Shown here in pieces: positions 16,904 through 25,566 of a stretch of 64,000 nucleotides of DNA (position 1 is its first letter; each line of letters starts with the position of its first letter). Position numbers and translations under genes: made by a program. Under the pieces are notes generated by a model. It saw only the letters and a program-made list of their open reading frames with translations, was not told where the DNA came from and made no database searches. The stretch is taken from positions 88,759 through 152,758 of the forward strand of contig JAVBXK010000016.1 of NCBI GenBank assembly GCA_030824555.1. Direction: 5' to 3'. The stretch is from a bacterium (GTDB lineage Bacteria; Pseudomonadota; Gammaproteobacteria; Burkholderiales; Burkholderiaceae_C).

Positions 16904-17850
16904 GCGCAGCCTCTGTGCGAATGCACGTCATGCACGGCCTTGCCCTGGCCACCCCTCGCCAGCAACACCCCCAGCCTAGGCAGCACCGCCAGTGCGTTGG
17001 TGGTGGTCTGTGCGGCCAGCTCGGCCGGTGCCAGCCCGCGCAAACCGGCCACCACCGCGCCGATGCGCGGCAACTCGGCCGGGGTGTTGATGCCTTGGGG
17101 TTGCCCCGCCGCCCGTTGGGCAACGGTGGCGTACAGCCATTGCGGGGGGATGTCGGGGGCATCGGTTTCCAGCACCAAGGCCTCGACTGGCAAGGTGGCT
17201 GCCAGGCGACGCAGTTGGTTTGCCGCATCGAATGTGACCGCACCGCCAAACCCGAGCTTGAAGCCCAGCGCCACGAACGCGTCGGCCTGCGCCTGGCTAC
17301 CGTTGAACGCGTGCGCAATGCCAGCGCAACCCGTCGGCAGCACCTGCCCGCTTGACAGCCCCCACACCTCGCGCAGGTGTTTGAGCAGCAGGTCAGCACT
17401 TTTGCGCACGTGCAACAGCACCGGCAAACGGTGTTTGCGGGCCAGTTTGAGCTGGGCCCGGTAGACGGCCTGCTGCCGCGCGCGCATGGTGGGTGTACTC
17501 AAGGCAGGCACGAAAAAGTCCAGACCGATTTCGCCAACGGCAACCAAATGCGGGTCGTCGCGGTGGGTGCTCAGCAGGCGGTCCAGCAGTTGCAAATCGT
17601 CGTCGTGCGCCTGCGGCACGTAAAGCGGGTGGATGCCCAGTGCATACGCATCGCAGGTCAGGTAGGCCAGCCGCCGCACCGTGTCGAAATTGCCTGCACA
17701 GACCGCCGGAATCACCGACACCGCCACCCCCGCCGCACGGTATCGGTCACGTGCCTGCAGGTGCCACGGTTGCGCCTGCGCATTCTGTGGGGGCAATAGC
17801 TCGGGGGCGTCGAGATGGGCGTGGGTGTCTGTCCACATGTTTCGGTGCAT
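16900..17850 (-). CDS. TatD family metal-dependent hydrolase
   Basis: 316 residues of the TatD/YcfH amidohydrolase-like family. The N-terminal metal site is DTHAHLD, followed by GIHPLY, a VGEIGLDFF strand with the bridging Glu, HVRKS, HAFNGS and LETDAPDI, all in the expected order. Members are 3'-5' DNases used in DNA repair or fragmentation. Its partner, a deaminated-base glycosylase, overlaps it by 4 bases and suggests a repair pair. ATG 17838 (MWTDTHAHLD) is a possible shorter start. Confidence 0.9.
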   Translation of the reverse strand: MHRNMWTDTHAHLDAPELLPPQNAQAQPWHLQARDRYRAAGVAVSVIPAVCAGNFDTVRRLAYLTCDAYALGIHPLYVPQAHDDDLQLLDRLLSTHRDDPHLVAVGEIGLDFFVPALSTPTMRARQQAVYRAQLKLARKHRLPVLLHVRKSADLLLKHLREVWGLSSGQVLPTGCAGIAHAFNGSQAQADAFVALGFKLGFGGAVTFDAANQLRRLAATLPVEALVLETDAPDIPPQWLYATVAQRAAGQPQGINTPAELPRIGAVVAGLRGLAPAELAAQTTTNALAVLPRLGVLLARGGQGKAVHDVHSHRGCA

Positions 17851-17916
17851 GGTCTGCTTTCAGCGTGACAATGTGCACACTGTCTGCCGCATTCCATCAT
17901 TTTTAAGCGACACACC

Positions 17917-18393
17917 ATGGGATTTTTCAGCCGCCTGTTCAATTGGAACGATTCTGCAAGCGCGTTGCCGCCTGCGACCCAGACCGCCAGCGAAATGGCC
18001 CTCGATGCCAAAGCGGCTGCAGCGGTGCTGGCCGAACTTGACATCGACAAGGCCATTGCCGCGCACGAAAACTGGAAAGTCAGGCTGCAAGACCAGCTCA
18101 AAGGCACCAGCACCGAACAACTCGACCCCGCCGTGATCTGCCTCGACGACCGCTGCGAACTGGGCAAATGGCTGCACGGCCCTGGCGGCCAACGGCTGGG
18201 CAAGTACCCCGCCTTCAGCGTGCTGGTGGCTCGGCACAAATACTTTCACCTGCAGGCCTCGACCGTGGCCGCCCAAAACCAGAGCGGTGACTTGGTGGCA
18301 GCCGATCGGACGCTGAACGGCCCGTTCCGCCACGCCTCCAACCAGGTGGTCTTGCTGCTCAAGGAGCTGAAACGCGGCCTGGGGCGAGGCTGA
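17917..18393 (+). CDS. CZB (chemoreceptor zinc-binding) domain protein
   Basis: 158 residues, soluble, essentially a single CZB domain. Conserved ligands are the His in AIAAHENWK, the Cys in CLDDRCELGKWLHG, and the HKYFH pair, matching the 3His/1Cys zinc site that senses zinc or hypochlorous acid in chemoreceptors and diguanylate cyclases. A free-standing CZB protein must act on a partner; none is adjacent. It diverges from the TatD gene and converges with lolD at a stem-loop. Confidence 0.85.
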   Translation: MGFFSRLFNWNDSASALPPATQTASEMALDAKAAAAVLAELDIDKAIAAHENWKVRLQDQLKGTSTEQLDPAVICLDDRCELGKWLHGPGGQRLGKYPAFSVLVARHKYFHLQASTVAAQNQSGDLVAADRTLNGPFRHASNQVVLLLKELKRGLGRG

Positions 18394-18400
18394 CCGCTCC

Positions 18401-18425
18401 GGGGTGCGGCCATTGCCGCAGCCCC
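18401..18425. terminator. Stem-loop between convergent CZB and lolD genes
   Basis: GGGGTGCGGC and GCCGCA-G-CCCC pair with one bulged base around a CATT loop. It fills the short gap between two convergent genes, so a bidirectional terminator is likely; no T-run is present. Confidence 0.45.
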
Positions 18426-18427
18426 AC

Positions 18428-19162
18428 TCAGCCTGTGGCACCCAGGCGGCCCTGCACCAGCCGCACCGTGCGGCCACAGCGCGCAGCCAGCCCCTCGTCA
18501 TGCGTGACCACCACGAACGCAGTGCCTTGGTCACGCGCCAATTGCATCATCAGCTCGAACACGCCGTCTGCACTGTTGCGGTCCAGGTTGCCGGTGGGCT
18601 CGTCAGCCAGCACGCAGGCAGGTTGTGTCACCAGTGCACGTGCCATGGCCACACGCTGGCGCTCCCCCCCTGACAGCTCGGCAGGCCGGTGGTGCAGCCT
18701 GTCGGCCAGGCCCACGCGGGCCAGCATGGCGGCAGCCTGTTCGGCCGCCTGCGCGCGGTCGGCACGGCGGATCCACAGCGGCATGGCCACGTTGTCCACA
18801 GCGCTGAATTCAGGCAACAGGTGGTGAAACTGGTACACAAAACCCAGGTAACGGTTGCGCAAATTGCCCTGCGCGGTGGGGTTGAGTTGCGTGAGTTGCT
18901 GCCCCATGAGCGCCACGCTGCCACTGGTGGGGGCATCCAGCCCGCCCAGCAGGTGCAGCAAGGTGCTTTTGCCTGAGCCAGAGGCCCCGACGATGGCCAG
19001 CGTGTCACCGGCCCGCACCGTCAGGTCGACTCCCTGCAACACCGTCACGTCCAAGCGACCTTCAACGAACCGCTTGGTGAGGGCCGTGGCCTGCAGCACA
19101 ACCGATTGCACCGATGGCGGTTGTTGTCGAGTTTCGTGGGTTTCATCCAAGGAAGCGTTCAC
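18428..19162 (-). CDS. lolD: Lipoprotein-releasing ABC transporter ATPase LolD
   Basis: 244 residues. Walker [10 protein letters not shown], signature LSGGERQR and Walker [14 protein letters not shown] are typical of the MacB/LolD group, which drives release of lipoproteins from the inner membrane to LolA. The permease gene lolC lies upstream on the same strand, but two unrelated genes now separate them. The GTG start overlaps the stop of the DUF4276 gene by 4 bases (GTGA), so lolD is translationally coupled to the inserted module. Confidence 0.93.
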   Translation of the reverse strand: MNASLDETHETRQQPPSVQSVVLQATALTKRFVEGRLDVTVLQGVDLTVRAGDTLAIVGASGSGKSTLLHLLGGLDAPTSGSVALMGQQLTQLNPTAQGNLRNRYLGFVYQFHHLLPEFSAVDNVAMPLWIRRADRAQAAEQAAAMLARVGLADRLHHRPAELSGGERQRVAMARALVTQPACVLADEPTGNLDRNSADGVFELMMQLARDQGTAFVVVTHDEGLAARCGRTVRLVQGRLGATG

Positions 19163-19812
19163 GATTTGCGTCTTTCAAGCTCATGTATCAAGCGTGCTGC
19201 CCAAGGCGAGTTTGCACACACTTTTTCCGGATCAATCAATGCCAACAGCTTGAACGAATGCGCACCTTTGCCGTACACCGCTTTGGTGCGGCAGTGTTGC
19301 GTGGCCTTTTGCAGCGCAGAAAACACCGTACTTTTTGCGACCAGCTCGATACCCCCGTTCGGCAACTGCGGCTCCTTGAAGCCCGATTCGTAAAACCTGG
19401 CCAAAGTGGGTACATCGCACAGCAACCAGCTCTCCATGCATTGCACCATCAAATGGGCATCACCGTCATCTGCTTCGTCAGGCTTGTCCCAGCCTGCCTG
19501 CTGCTTCAGGTGGAGCCAGGGCAGCCATTCGTAGCTGTCGCCGGAGAGCATGGCTACGGCATCCACAGGTGCCTCGCTGTCCACCAGCAGCAAGGCGTTT
19601 TCGCCCGAGGTCAACGCAGTCTTGAAACGGTCAAACGCCTGTTCACGACCTCCACAGGCCACCACACGAGGTCGGCTGCGTGTTCCCAGGCTGGTTTTGG
19701 AAAAAAACGCACTGAAACTCCGGCGCAATTCAGACTGAAGTGCATCCGAGTTGGCTCCACTGCCGCCACCTTCCACGTAGAGCACCACACTCTCGTTCTT
19801 GCGCTTCACCAC
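19159..19812 (-). CDS. DUF4276-like (TOPRIM-like) protein, second gene of ATPase module
   Basis: 217 residues. An N-terminal [11 protein letters not shown] strand-loop with Glu14, the acidic strand LLLVDSEAP (Asp78, Glu80), and the block [14 protein letters not shown] are the pattern of DUF4276, whose fold has been linked to TOPRIM nucleases paired with ABC ATPases in conflict systems. Nuclease activity would use Glu14, Asp78 and Glu80. The GTG start overlaps the ATPase stop by 4-7 bases with a G-rich ribosome site, and its stop overlaps lolD. The family call is from memory of the motif pattern; the nuclease role is inference. Confidence 0.7.
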   Translation of the reverse strand: MVKRKNESVVLYVEGGGSGANSDALQSELRRSFSAFFSKTSLGTRSRPRVVACGGREQAFDRFKTALTSGENALLLVDSEAPVDAVAMLSGDSYEWLPWLHLKQQAGWDKPDEADDGDAHLMVQCMESWLLCDVPTLARFYESGFKEPQLPNGGIELVAKSTVFSALQKATQHCRTKAVYGKGAHSFKLLALIDPEKVCANSPWAARLIHELERRKS

Positions 19813-21017
19813 CGGGTTCCCCCCAGTTGACCACTCGTCCAGAGCTGACCCAGCCGGTACTTTTCTAGCCAGGGCTGCAGGTACAGGGCATCAAGCCGTT
19901 CAATGGTTGTGCCAGCCTCTGTGCGCTCGCACACCAGAATACTTTCAGGTTGGTCGGTCAGCGCATCCACCAGACCCGGGGCATGAGTGGTAATGATCAA
20001 CTGCGTGCGCTCGCTGGCATCGGCCAGCAACTCGGCTACCACGGGCAGCATGTCGGGGTGCAGGCCCAGTTCGGGCTCCTCAATCGTCACCAGAGGGGGT
20101 GGATCGGGGTCACACAACACGGTCAGCAAGGCCAAGTAGCGCAGCGTGCCATCCGACAGGCGGGTGGCAGGAATGACACAACCATTGGTCTCAAGCAAAA
20201 ACACTTGCACGGTGCCACCCTGGACGCTGACATCCACATCCTCAATGCCCTCGTACACCTGACACAACGCGGCCACCAGCTTGCGCCTGGCCACAGGATT
20301 CATGCGCAGGCGGTTGAGCACCAACCCGAGGTTGGAACAATCGGGCTCTAGCCTGTCGTTGGGGGCATCGGTTTTCTGGGCCAAGCGGGGGGTGGCGTAG
20401 CGCCCGAACGTCCATTCTCGGTATTGGCGAATGGCAGCAAGCTGGCGGGCCACCCAGGTCAGCGCCGGGTAGAGGTCGGCATCGCGCTTTTGGGCCAGGA
20501 TGGACAGATCAGGCTGAATGGAGTCGCGTTGCAACCGACGAGTAGCAAGGGCATTTTTATTGTCGTCCAGCTCCGAGTCCGAATAGACCACCTTCAGAAT
20601 AGGATGCCCTCCGTTCCATCGATAAAAGAAAAACGGTTCCGTTTTACCCTGCAGGGGTTTTTCAAACTCCAGAAATTCATCCTGAACCTGAAACCGGCCA
20701 CCAGTCTCGTTGAACGCCACCCGGTAGCGGAAATGGTTGGTGCCTTGAGCATTGGCAATCACCGCTTCCACCCAGGCATCAGGCCGTGCCCCCGTCTGGC
20801 CCGGTGCTTGATGCAGCCAGTCGTGAATGCCCCCCCCATCCCGCACGGGGCGGGTAATCTGGTCGGGTGCGGCCTGAAGCAGCGAAATGGCTTCCAGAAA
20901 GTTGGATTTGCCCGAACCGTTCGCCCCCACCAATACATTCAAGGGTTTGAGTTCAATGGGGGGATGGTCTGGCCCATAGCTGAGCAAATTGGCGAGTTGC
21001 AGGCTTTTGATCAGCAT
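19806..21017 (-). CDS. AAA/ABC-type ATPase (RecF/OLD-like), first gene of inserted module
   Basis: 403 residues. Walker A GANGSGKS at 31-38 follows the FxxL-type N-terminus IKSLQLANLLSYG. A long variable lid region precedes the ABC signature LSDGTLRYLALL, Walker B LVTIEEPELGLHP and the H-loop ITTHAPGL. This is the single-chain SMC-like ABC ATPase (AAA_21/AAA_15) used by PARIS, AbiL, Septu and OLD-type defence systems. It is coupled to a DUF4276-like partner and lies between lolC and lolD. GAAAGGG precedes ATG 21017. No role in lipoprotein traffic is suggested by its motifs. Confidence 0.85.
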   Translation of the reverse strand: MLIKSLQLANLLSYGPDHPPIELKPLNVLVGANGSGKSNFLEAISLLQAAPDQITRPVRDGGGIHDWLHQAPGQTGARPDAWVEAVIANAQGTNHFRYRVAFNETGGRFQVQDEFLEFEKPLQGKTEPFFFYRWNGGHPILKVVYSDSELDDNKNALATRRLQRDSIQPDLSILAQKRDADLYPALTWVARQLAAIRQYREWTFGRYATPRLAQKTDAPNDRLEPDCSNLGLVLNRLRMNPVARRKLVAALCQVYEGIEDVDVSVQGGTVQVFLLETNGCVIPATRLSDGTLRYLALLTVLCDPDPPPLVTIEEPELGLHPDMLPVVAELLADASERTQLIITTHAPGLVDALTDQPESILVCERTEAGTTIERLDALYLQPWLEKYRLGQLWTSGQLGGTRW

Positions 21018-21196
21018 GTGAGCCGCCCTTTCAGAAGTTCACCGACAAAATTTGCGACTTGGTGAACGACAGCATGGATGCCGGGCCACCACAAGGCGGG
21101 GCTAGCCCCAGAATCCGAACGACCTGAGGGCAGTGCAGCGCCCTCTGGCGCAAACCCCGGGACTTTGTCACGCTTGGGGGCAAATTGCTCACTCAT
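21011..21196 (-). CDS. Possible 61-residue linker protein between lolC and the ATPase gene
   Basis: The ATG overlaps the end of lolC (ATGAGTGA) and the stop overlaps the ATPase start by 7 bases, so the frame would pass ribosomes along the operon. The product starts MSEQFAPKRDKVPGF and has a Gly/Ser/Pro-rich middle; only the tail (HAVVHQVANFVGELL) looks helical. No family is recognised. It may be a real small gene, the remnant of an older gene, or simply coding sequence forced onto a palindromic spacer. Confidence 0.3.
   Translation of the reverse strand: MSEQFAPKRDKVPGFAPEGAALPSGRSDSGASPALWWPGIHAVVHQVANFVGELLKGRLTC
21098..21145. repeat. Two palindromes in the lolC-ATPase spacer
   Basis: GGGGCTAGCCCC (21098-21109) is a perfect palindrome, and GAGGGC (21126-21131) pairs with GCCCTC (21140-21145) across an 8-base loop. 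They mark the upstream junction of the inserted ATPase module and may affect read-through or mark an insertion site. Confidence 0.4.
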
Positions 21197-22451
21197 ATCG
21201 CAGCGCCTCGGCAGGGTTCACGCGGCTGGCGCGCCAGCTGGGGTACAGGGTGGCCACGAAGGACAGCACCAGCGAAATGACGGCAATCGGCAAAATGTCT
21301 GCCGACTGCGGGTCGCTGGGCATGCGGCTGATCAGGTACACGTCGCGCGGCAAAAAGCTGGCACCCAGCAAACGCTCCAGCGCGGGCACGATCACGTCGA
21401 TGTTGAACGCCACACCCAACCCCAGCAGCAGCCCGCTGAAGGTGCCGATGACGCCCACCATCGCCCCTTGCACCACAAAAATACCCATGATGCTGCGCGG
21501 GCTGGCCCCCAGTGTGCGCAGGATGGCGATGTCGGCCCGCTTGTCGGTCACGGTCATGACCAGCGTGGACACCAGGTTGAACGCCGCCACCGCGACGATG
21601 AGCGTCAGGATGATGAACATCATGCGTTTTTCAAGCTGCACGGCCGCGAACCAGGTGCGGTTGGTGCGGGTCCAGTCGCGCACCATCACATCGCCGCTTA
21701 GCGTGCCAGCCAGTTGCTGGGCCACCTCGCGGGCCTGGTGCAGGTCGGCGATTTTCAGCCGAATGCCCGTCGGCCCTTCCAGGCGAAAAATGCGGGCCGC
21801 ATCGTCCTGATGCAACAGCACCAGCCCGGCGTCATATTCATAGTGGCCTGAGTCAAACGTGCCCACCACCGTCATTTGCTTCAGGCGCGGCACCACGCCA
21901 GCTGGGGTCACCTGACCGCTGGGGGCGATGAGGGTGACGTTGTCGCCCTCGCGCACACCCAGGTTGCGAGCAAGGTCAATGCCCAGCACCACACCGAACG
22001 CGCCGGGCTGCAGGCGTTGCAACACCGACGCCACACCCTGCCGGGGCGCAAAAATATCGGTCACCTCGCCCTCCAGCGCAGGGTCTACCCCACGCACCAA
22101 GGCACCCTTCATGTCTTCGCCTCGGGCCATCAAGGCCTGCGCAGCGATGAAAGGCGCAGCACCCACCACATTGGGGTTGGCGCGCACCTCGGCCAGCGTG
22201 CGCGCCAGGTCGGGCAGCGCCGCACCGCCGGGTGCGAACACCTCGATGTGGGCCAGCACACCCAGCATGCGGTCACGCACCTCTTTCTGAAAGCCGTTCA
22301 TCACGCTCAACACGATGATCAGCGCCGCCACCCCCAGCGCGATGCCCAGCATCGACACCCCGGAAATGAAGGAAATGAAGCCGTTTTTGCGCGTGGCCCT
22401 GCCGGCGCGTGTGTAGCGCCAACCCAGGGAGAGTTCGTAGGGAAGGTTCAT
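21189..22451 (-). CDS. lolC: Lipoprotein-releasing ABC transporter permease LolC/E
   Basis: 420 residues with the MacB/LolCE topology: one N-terminal span (FISFISGVSMLGIALGVAALI), a large periplasmic domain (about 50-270), and three C-terminal spans. The start NLPYELSLGWRYTR is standard for the family, which decides ATG 22451 over a longer form. Only one permease gene is seen, which suggests a homodimeric LolF-like complex rather than LolC plus LolE. Its ATPase partner lolD is displaced downstream by the inserted module. Confidence 0.92.
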   Translation of the reverse strand: MNLPYELSLGWRYTRAGRATRKNGFISFISGVSMLGIALGVAALIIVLSVMNGFQKEVRDRMLGVLAHIEVFAPGGAALPDLARTLAEVRANPNVVGAAPFIAAQALMARGEDMKGALVRGVDPALEGEVTDIFAPRQGVASVLQRLQPGAFGVVLGIDLARNLGVREGDNVTLIAPSGQVTPAGVVPRLKQMTVVGTFDSGHYEYDAGLVLLHQDDAARIFRLEGPTGIRLKIADLHQAREVAQQLAGTLSGDVMVRDWTRTNRTWFAAVQLEKRMMFIILTLIVAVAAFNLVSTLVMTVTDKRADIAILRTLGASPRSIMGIFVVQGAMVGVIGTFSGLLLGLGVAFNIDVIVPALERLLGASFLPRDVYLISRMPSDPQSADILPIAVISLVLSFVATLYPSWRASRVNPAEALRYE

Positions 22452-22544
22452 GCAGGCAATGCAGCCCCTGTGGGAGCGATCAGGTTTCAACCCATGCAGT
22501 TGACGGGTCAGCTGGACATTGTGGCATCCCGCACAATCCGGGGC

Positions 22545-23660
22545 ATGTCAGCACCGTCCGCCCCGGCTCCCATCCCTGCTTCCTTCACCGACAGGCCCCC
22601 AGCCCAACACCTCGTCATCCCGTTTGCACACACCGGCGGTGACGGCGAGCCGCCCCTGGCCCCATTACCCCCTGCCGCCCAACTGCCGCACCTGCGCGCA
22701 CTGCTGGCCACTGCCGCGTGGCAACGGGTATTCAGCGTGCCGCTGGCCAGCCTGACCCCGCCGCACGAATGGGCACTTGCACATGCACGGGGGTTGACCA
22801 CGGGTTGCCCGCCGCTTGACGGCACGGCGGGCCTGACCTGTAGCCCCACGTCAACGGACCGCGCACCGGTCGAGTTACCTGCCAACCGCTCCTTACCCTG
22901 GGCAGCATGGGATGCCCCGCACCTGCTGCCCACCCCGCAGACACCTGCCGCGTGGTTCACGCCCTGCCACCAGGAAATAGGGGCACACCACGTCAGCTTG
23001 TTGCCACCCGACAGGCTGGGCTTGAGCGAAGCCCATTCGCGCGTGCTGATGGCCGCGCTGGCCCCGCTGGCCATTGAAGACGGCATACAGCTGACGTGGG
23101 TGGCCCCCGAGCGCTGGCTGGCCACAGGCGACGTGCTGGCCGGGGTGCAGGCAGCCTCGCTGGACCGGGTGGCGGGCCACTCCATTGGCCCCTGGCTGCA
23201 AACACTGCCACCCATGCTGCGCCGCCTGCAGTCTGAAGCACAAATGCTGTTCTACACCCACGCCGCACACGACGAGCGCGTGGCCAGCCGCGAAGTGCCG
23301 GTGAACGCCTTCTGGGTCAGTGGCGCCGGTGCCCAGTCCGCGCCACCCGTGAACAGCCCAGCCCGCGCCCTGCGCCCGGTCACCACGGACAGCGTGACCG
23401 TGGTGCCCACCCTGCGGGATGCTGCCCTGGCGGGCGATGCCACCGGTTGGCAGCAAGCATGGGCAGACATTGACCAGCACGTGTTGCCAACCTGGCTGGC
23501 CCGTGCCGCTGCGGGCGAAACGCTGCACGTTCACCTGTGTGGCGAGCTGGGCTGGCGGCACCTGTGCCTGTCGCCACAAACCGTGTGGCAACGCCTGGCT
23601 CAAAAAACATCAAGCTTTTTTGGCACCTACCGCTTTATTGATGTCATAAGTTCGCTATGA
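22545..23660 (+). CDS. Conserved hypothetical protein upstream of recJ
   Basis: 371 residues, soluble, with no signal peptide. The family's defining motifs are not recognised with certainty; similar proteins upstream of recJ in related bacteria are often labelled phosphoglycerate-mutase-like, but no metal or phosphate motif can be pointed out here. Trp/Pro-rich segments (LPWAAWDAPHLL, IEDGIQLTWVAPERWL) dominate. The last about 20 residues (KTSSFFGTYRFIDVISSL) come from a copy of the AT-rich repeat. It overlaps recJ by 4 bases (ATGA), so expression is coupled. Confidence 0.6.
   Translation: MSAPSAPAPIPASFTDRPPAQHLVIPFAHTGGDGEPPLAPLPPAAQLPHLRALLATAAWQRVFSVPLASLTPPHEWALAHARGLTTGCPPLDGTAGLTCSPTSTDRAPVELPANRSLPWAAWDAPHLLPTPQTPAAWFTPCHQEIGAHHVSLLPPDRLGLSEAHSRVLMAALAPLAIEDGIQLTWVAPERWLATGDVLAGVQAASLDRVAGHSIGPWLQTLPPMLRRLQSEAQMLFYTHAAHDERVASREVPVNAFWVSGAGAQSAPPVNSPARALRPVTTDSVTVVPTLRDAALAGDATGWQQAWADIDQHVLPTWLARAAAGETLHVHLCGELGWRHLCLSPQTVWQRLAQKTSSFFGTYRFIDVISSL
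23603..23659. repeat. AT-rich dispersed repeat, copy D, at the recJ junction
   Basis: Sequence AAAAAACATCAAGCTTTTTTGG, then ACC-GCTTTATTGATGTCATAAG and TCGCTATGAAAA. It supplies the C-terminus of the upstream gene and the ATG that starts recJ. Confidence 0.5.
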
Positions 23661-25498
23661 AAATTACAAACCGCGATGTCCCCCCCCGTGCCGTCTGGGC
23701 ATTGGAGCAGGCCGGCGTTCACCCCTTGCTGGCGCGCCTGTACGCGGCACGCGGCATGACCAGCGCCGACGAGCTGGACGACAGCCTGGCCCGGCTGCTG
23801 CCCCCCACTACCCTGACAAACGCCGATGCCGCTGCTGTGCTCCTGGCCAATGCACTGGAACAAGACCTTCGCATCTGTGTGGTGGCCGATTACGACTGCG
23901 ACGGTGCCACCGCTTGTGCCGTGGCCTTGCGCGGCCTGCGCATGCTGCAAGCCGCACTGGCCGCCCAGCGGCAACAGCCCGCGCAGCCAGGACTCATCAG
24001 CTACCTGGTGCCCGACCGCGTGGCCGACGGCTACGGCCTGACCCCCAGCATCGCCCGGCGCGTGCACGCCAGCGGCGCGCAGGTGCTGGTCACGGTAGAC
24101 AACGGCATTGCCAGCATGGAAGGCGTGGCAGCCGCCCGCGCCTTGGGCCTGCAGGTGCTGGTGACCGACCACCACCTGCCCGCCCAGGTGAACGGCCAGG
24201 TGGTGCTGCCCACCGACTGCACCCTGGTCAACCCCAACCAACCCGGTTGCGGCTTTGAAAGCAAGTCAATCGCCGGTGTGGGCGTGATGTTCTACGTGCT
24301 GCTGGCCCTGCGGGCCGAGATGCGCAACCGGGGGGTGTTCGATGCCTCCGAGCCAGTGCCGGGCCGCCCCAAGCTGGCGAGCGCCCCCCACGGGGGGGCA
24401 ACGACCGCAGGGAGCGTGGGGGGCCCTGTCCCACAACCCAAGTTGGACAGCCTGCTGCCGCTGGTGGCATTAGGCACCGTGGCCGACGTGGTGAAACTGG
24501 ACGCCAACAACCGCCGCCTGGTGGCCCAGGGTCTGAAGCGCGTGCGTGCCGGTGCCCTGCCCCCCGGCCTGGCCGCGTTGTTCGCGGTGGCCAGCCGCAA
24601 GCCGCAAACCGCCACCGCGTTCGACTTTGGGTTTGCCGTCGGCCCACGTCTGAACGCCGCTGGCCGCCTGTCAGACATGACGCTGGGCATCGAAGCCCTT
24701 AGCACCGACGATGCCGAACGTGCCCAGGAGTTGGCCCGCACGCTTGACGGCATCAACCGCGAGCGCAAAACCATCGAGGGCGACATGCGCGAGCAAGCCC
24801 TGCAACTGGCCGACGAGATGCTGGACGAGTCGGAAGAGCCGCCACCCGCCCTGTGCGTGTTCGACCCCGACTTTCACGAAGGCGTGGTGGGCATCGTCGC
24901 GTCGCGACTCAAAGACAAGCTGCACCGCCCCACCTTTGTGTTTGCCATGAGCCAGGCAGAAGGCAAAGAGAACGAGCTGAAAGGCTCGGGCCGAAGCATT
25001 CCGGGGTTTCATTTGCGCGACGCGCTCGACCTGGTGACCAAACGCAGCCCCGGCGTGCTGCTGCGCTTCGGTGGCCACGCCATGGCCGCCGGCTGCACCA
25101 TCGACGCCGACAGACTGGACGAATTCGAGGCCACGCTGCAACAGGTGGCACACGAATGGCTGGACGCCGCCACCCTCACCCGCCGCATGGAGGCAGACGG
25201 TCCGCTGGACAAGGCCTACCGCCGCATCGACCTGGTCGATGCCCTGCACAAAGAGGTGTGGGGCCAGGGCTTCCCGGCACCCACGTTTGCCGAAGAGGTG
25301 GACGTGGTGGGCCAGCGGCTGGTGGGCGACAAGCACCTGGCTCTCAAGCTCAAACACCAGGGCGACCCGGTGGACGCCATGTGGTTCAACCACACCGACC
25401 CGCTGCCCCCCCGCGTGAAACTGGCCTTCAGGCTGGATGCGGATGAGTGGCAGGGGCAGCGGCGGGTGAGGTTTCTGGTGGAAGCGGCTGAAAGCTGA
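23657..25498 (+). CDS. recJ: Single-stranded-DNA-specific exonuclease RecJ
   Basis: 613 residues. DHH-family motifs are in order: DYDCDGAT (78-85; usually DxDxDG), VTVDNGI, the DHH triad at 171-173, GRLSDM, and the DHHA1 C-terminal block with GGHAMAAG. The enzyme degrades ssDNA 5'-3' in recombination and mismatch repair. Residues about 234-260 (GRPKLASAPHGG...) are coded by an inverted copy of the GC-rich dispersed repeat, inserted in frame between the DHH domain's IAGVGVMFYVLLALR and LLPLVALGTVADVV; the loop apparently tolerates it. Confidence 0.94.
   Translation: MKITNRDVPPRAVWALEQAGVHPLLARLYAARGMTSADELDDSLARLLPPTTLTNADAAAVLLANALEQDLRICVVADYDCDGATACAVALRGLRMLQAALAAQRQQPAQPGLISYLVPDRVADGYGLTPSIARRVHASGAQVLVTVDNGIASMEGVAAARALGLQVLVTDHHLPAQVNGQVVLPTDCTLVNPNQPGCGFESKSIAGVGVMFYVLLALRAEMRNRGVFDASEPVPGRPKLASAPHGGATTAGSVGGPVPQPKLDSLLPLVALGTVADVVKLDANNRRLVAQGLKRVRAGALPPGLAALFAVASRKPQTATAFDFGFAVGPRLNAAGRLSDMTLGIEALSTDDAERAQELARTLDGINRERKTIEGDMREQALQLADEMLDESEEPPPALCVFDPDFHEGVVGIVASRLKDKLHRPTFVFAMSQAEGKENELKGSGRSIPGFHLRDALDLVTKRSPGVLLRFGGHAMAAGCTIDADRLDEFEATLQQVAHEWLDAATLTRRMEADGPLDKAYRRIDLVDALHKEVWGQGFPAPTFAEEVDVVGQRLVGDKHLALKLKHQGDPVDAMWFNHTDPLPPRVKLAFRLDADEWQGQRRVRFLVEAAES
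24358..24432 (-). repeat. GC-rich dispersed repeat, inverted copy inside recJ
   Basis: On the minus strand: CCCCCCCGTGGGGGGC, a spacer, then CTTGGGGCGGCCCGGC (plus-strand 24358-24373). The last part matches 16 bases of the 17-base block shared by the copies at 41674 and 59948. Confidence 0.65.
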
Positions 25499-25566
25499 CC
25501 CGCTGCTGAACACCTGCGGCAGCGCAGGCACCCATCAGACTGCAAGGGGTACACGGCCTCCCTAAA

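Noticed and set aside
18428..22451. Reading the ATPase at 19806 as an extra Lol ATPase
   Set aside because: Its motifs are SMC/RecF-like (LSDGTLR, EEPELGLHP) with a long lid, unlike LolD, and lolD itself is intact downstream.
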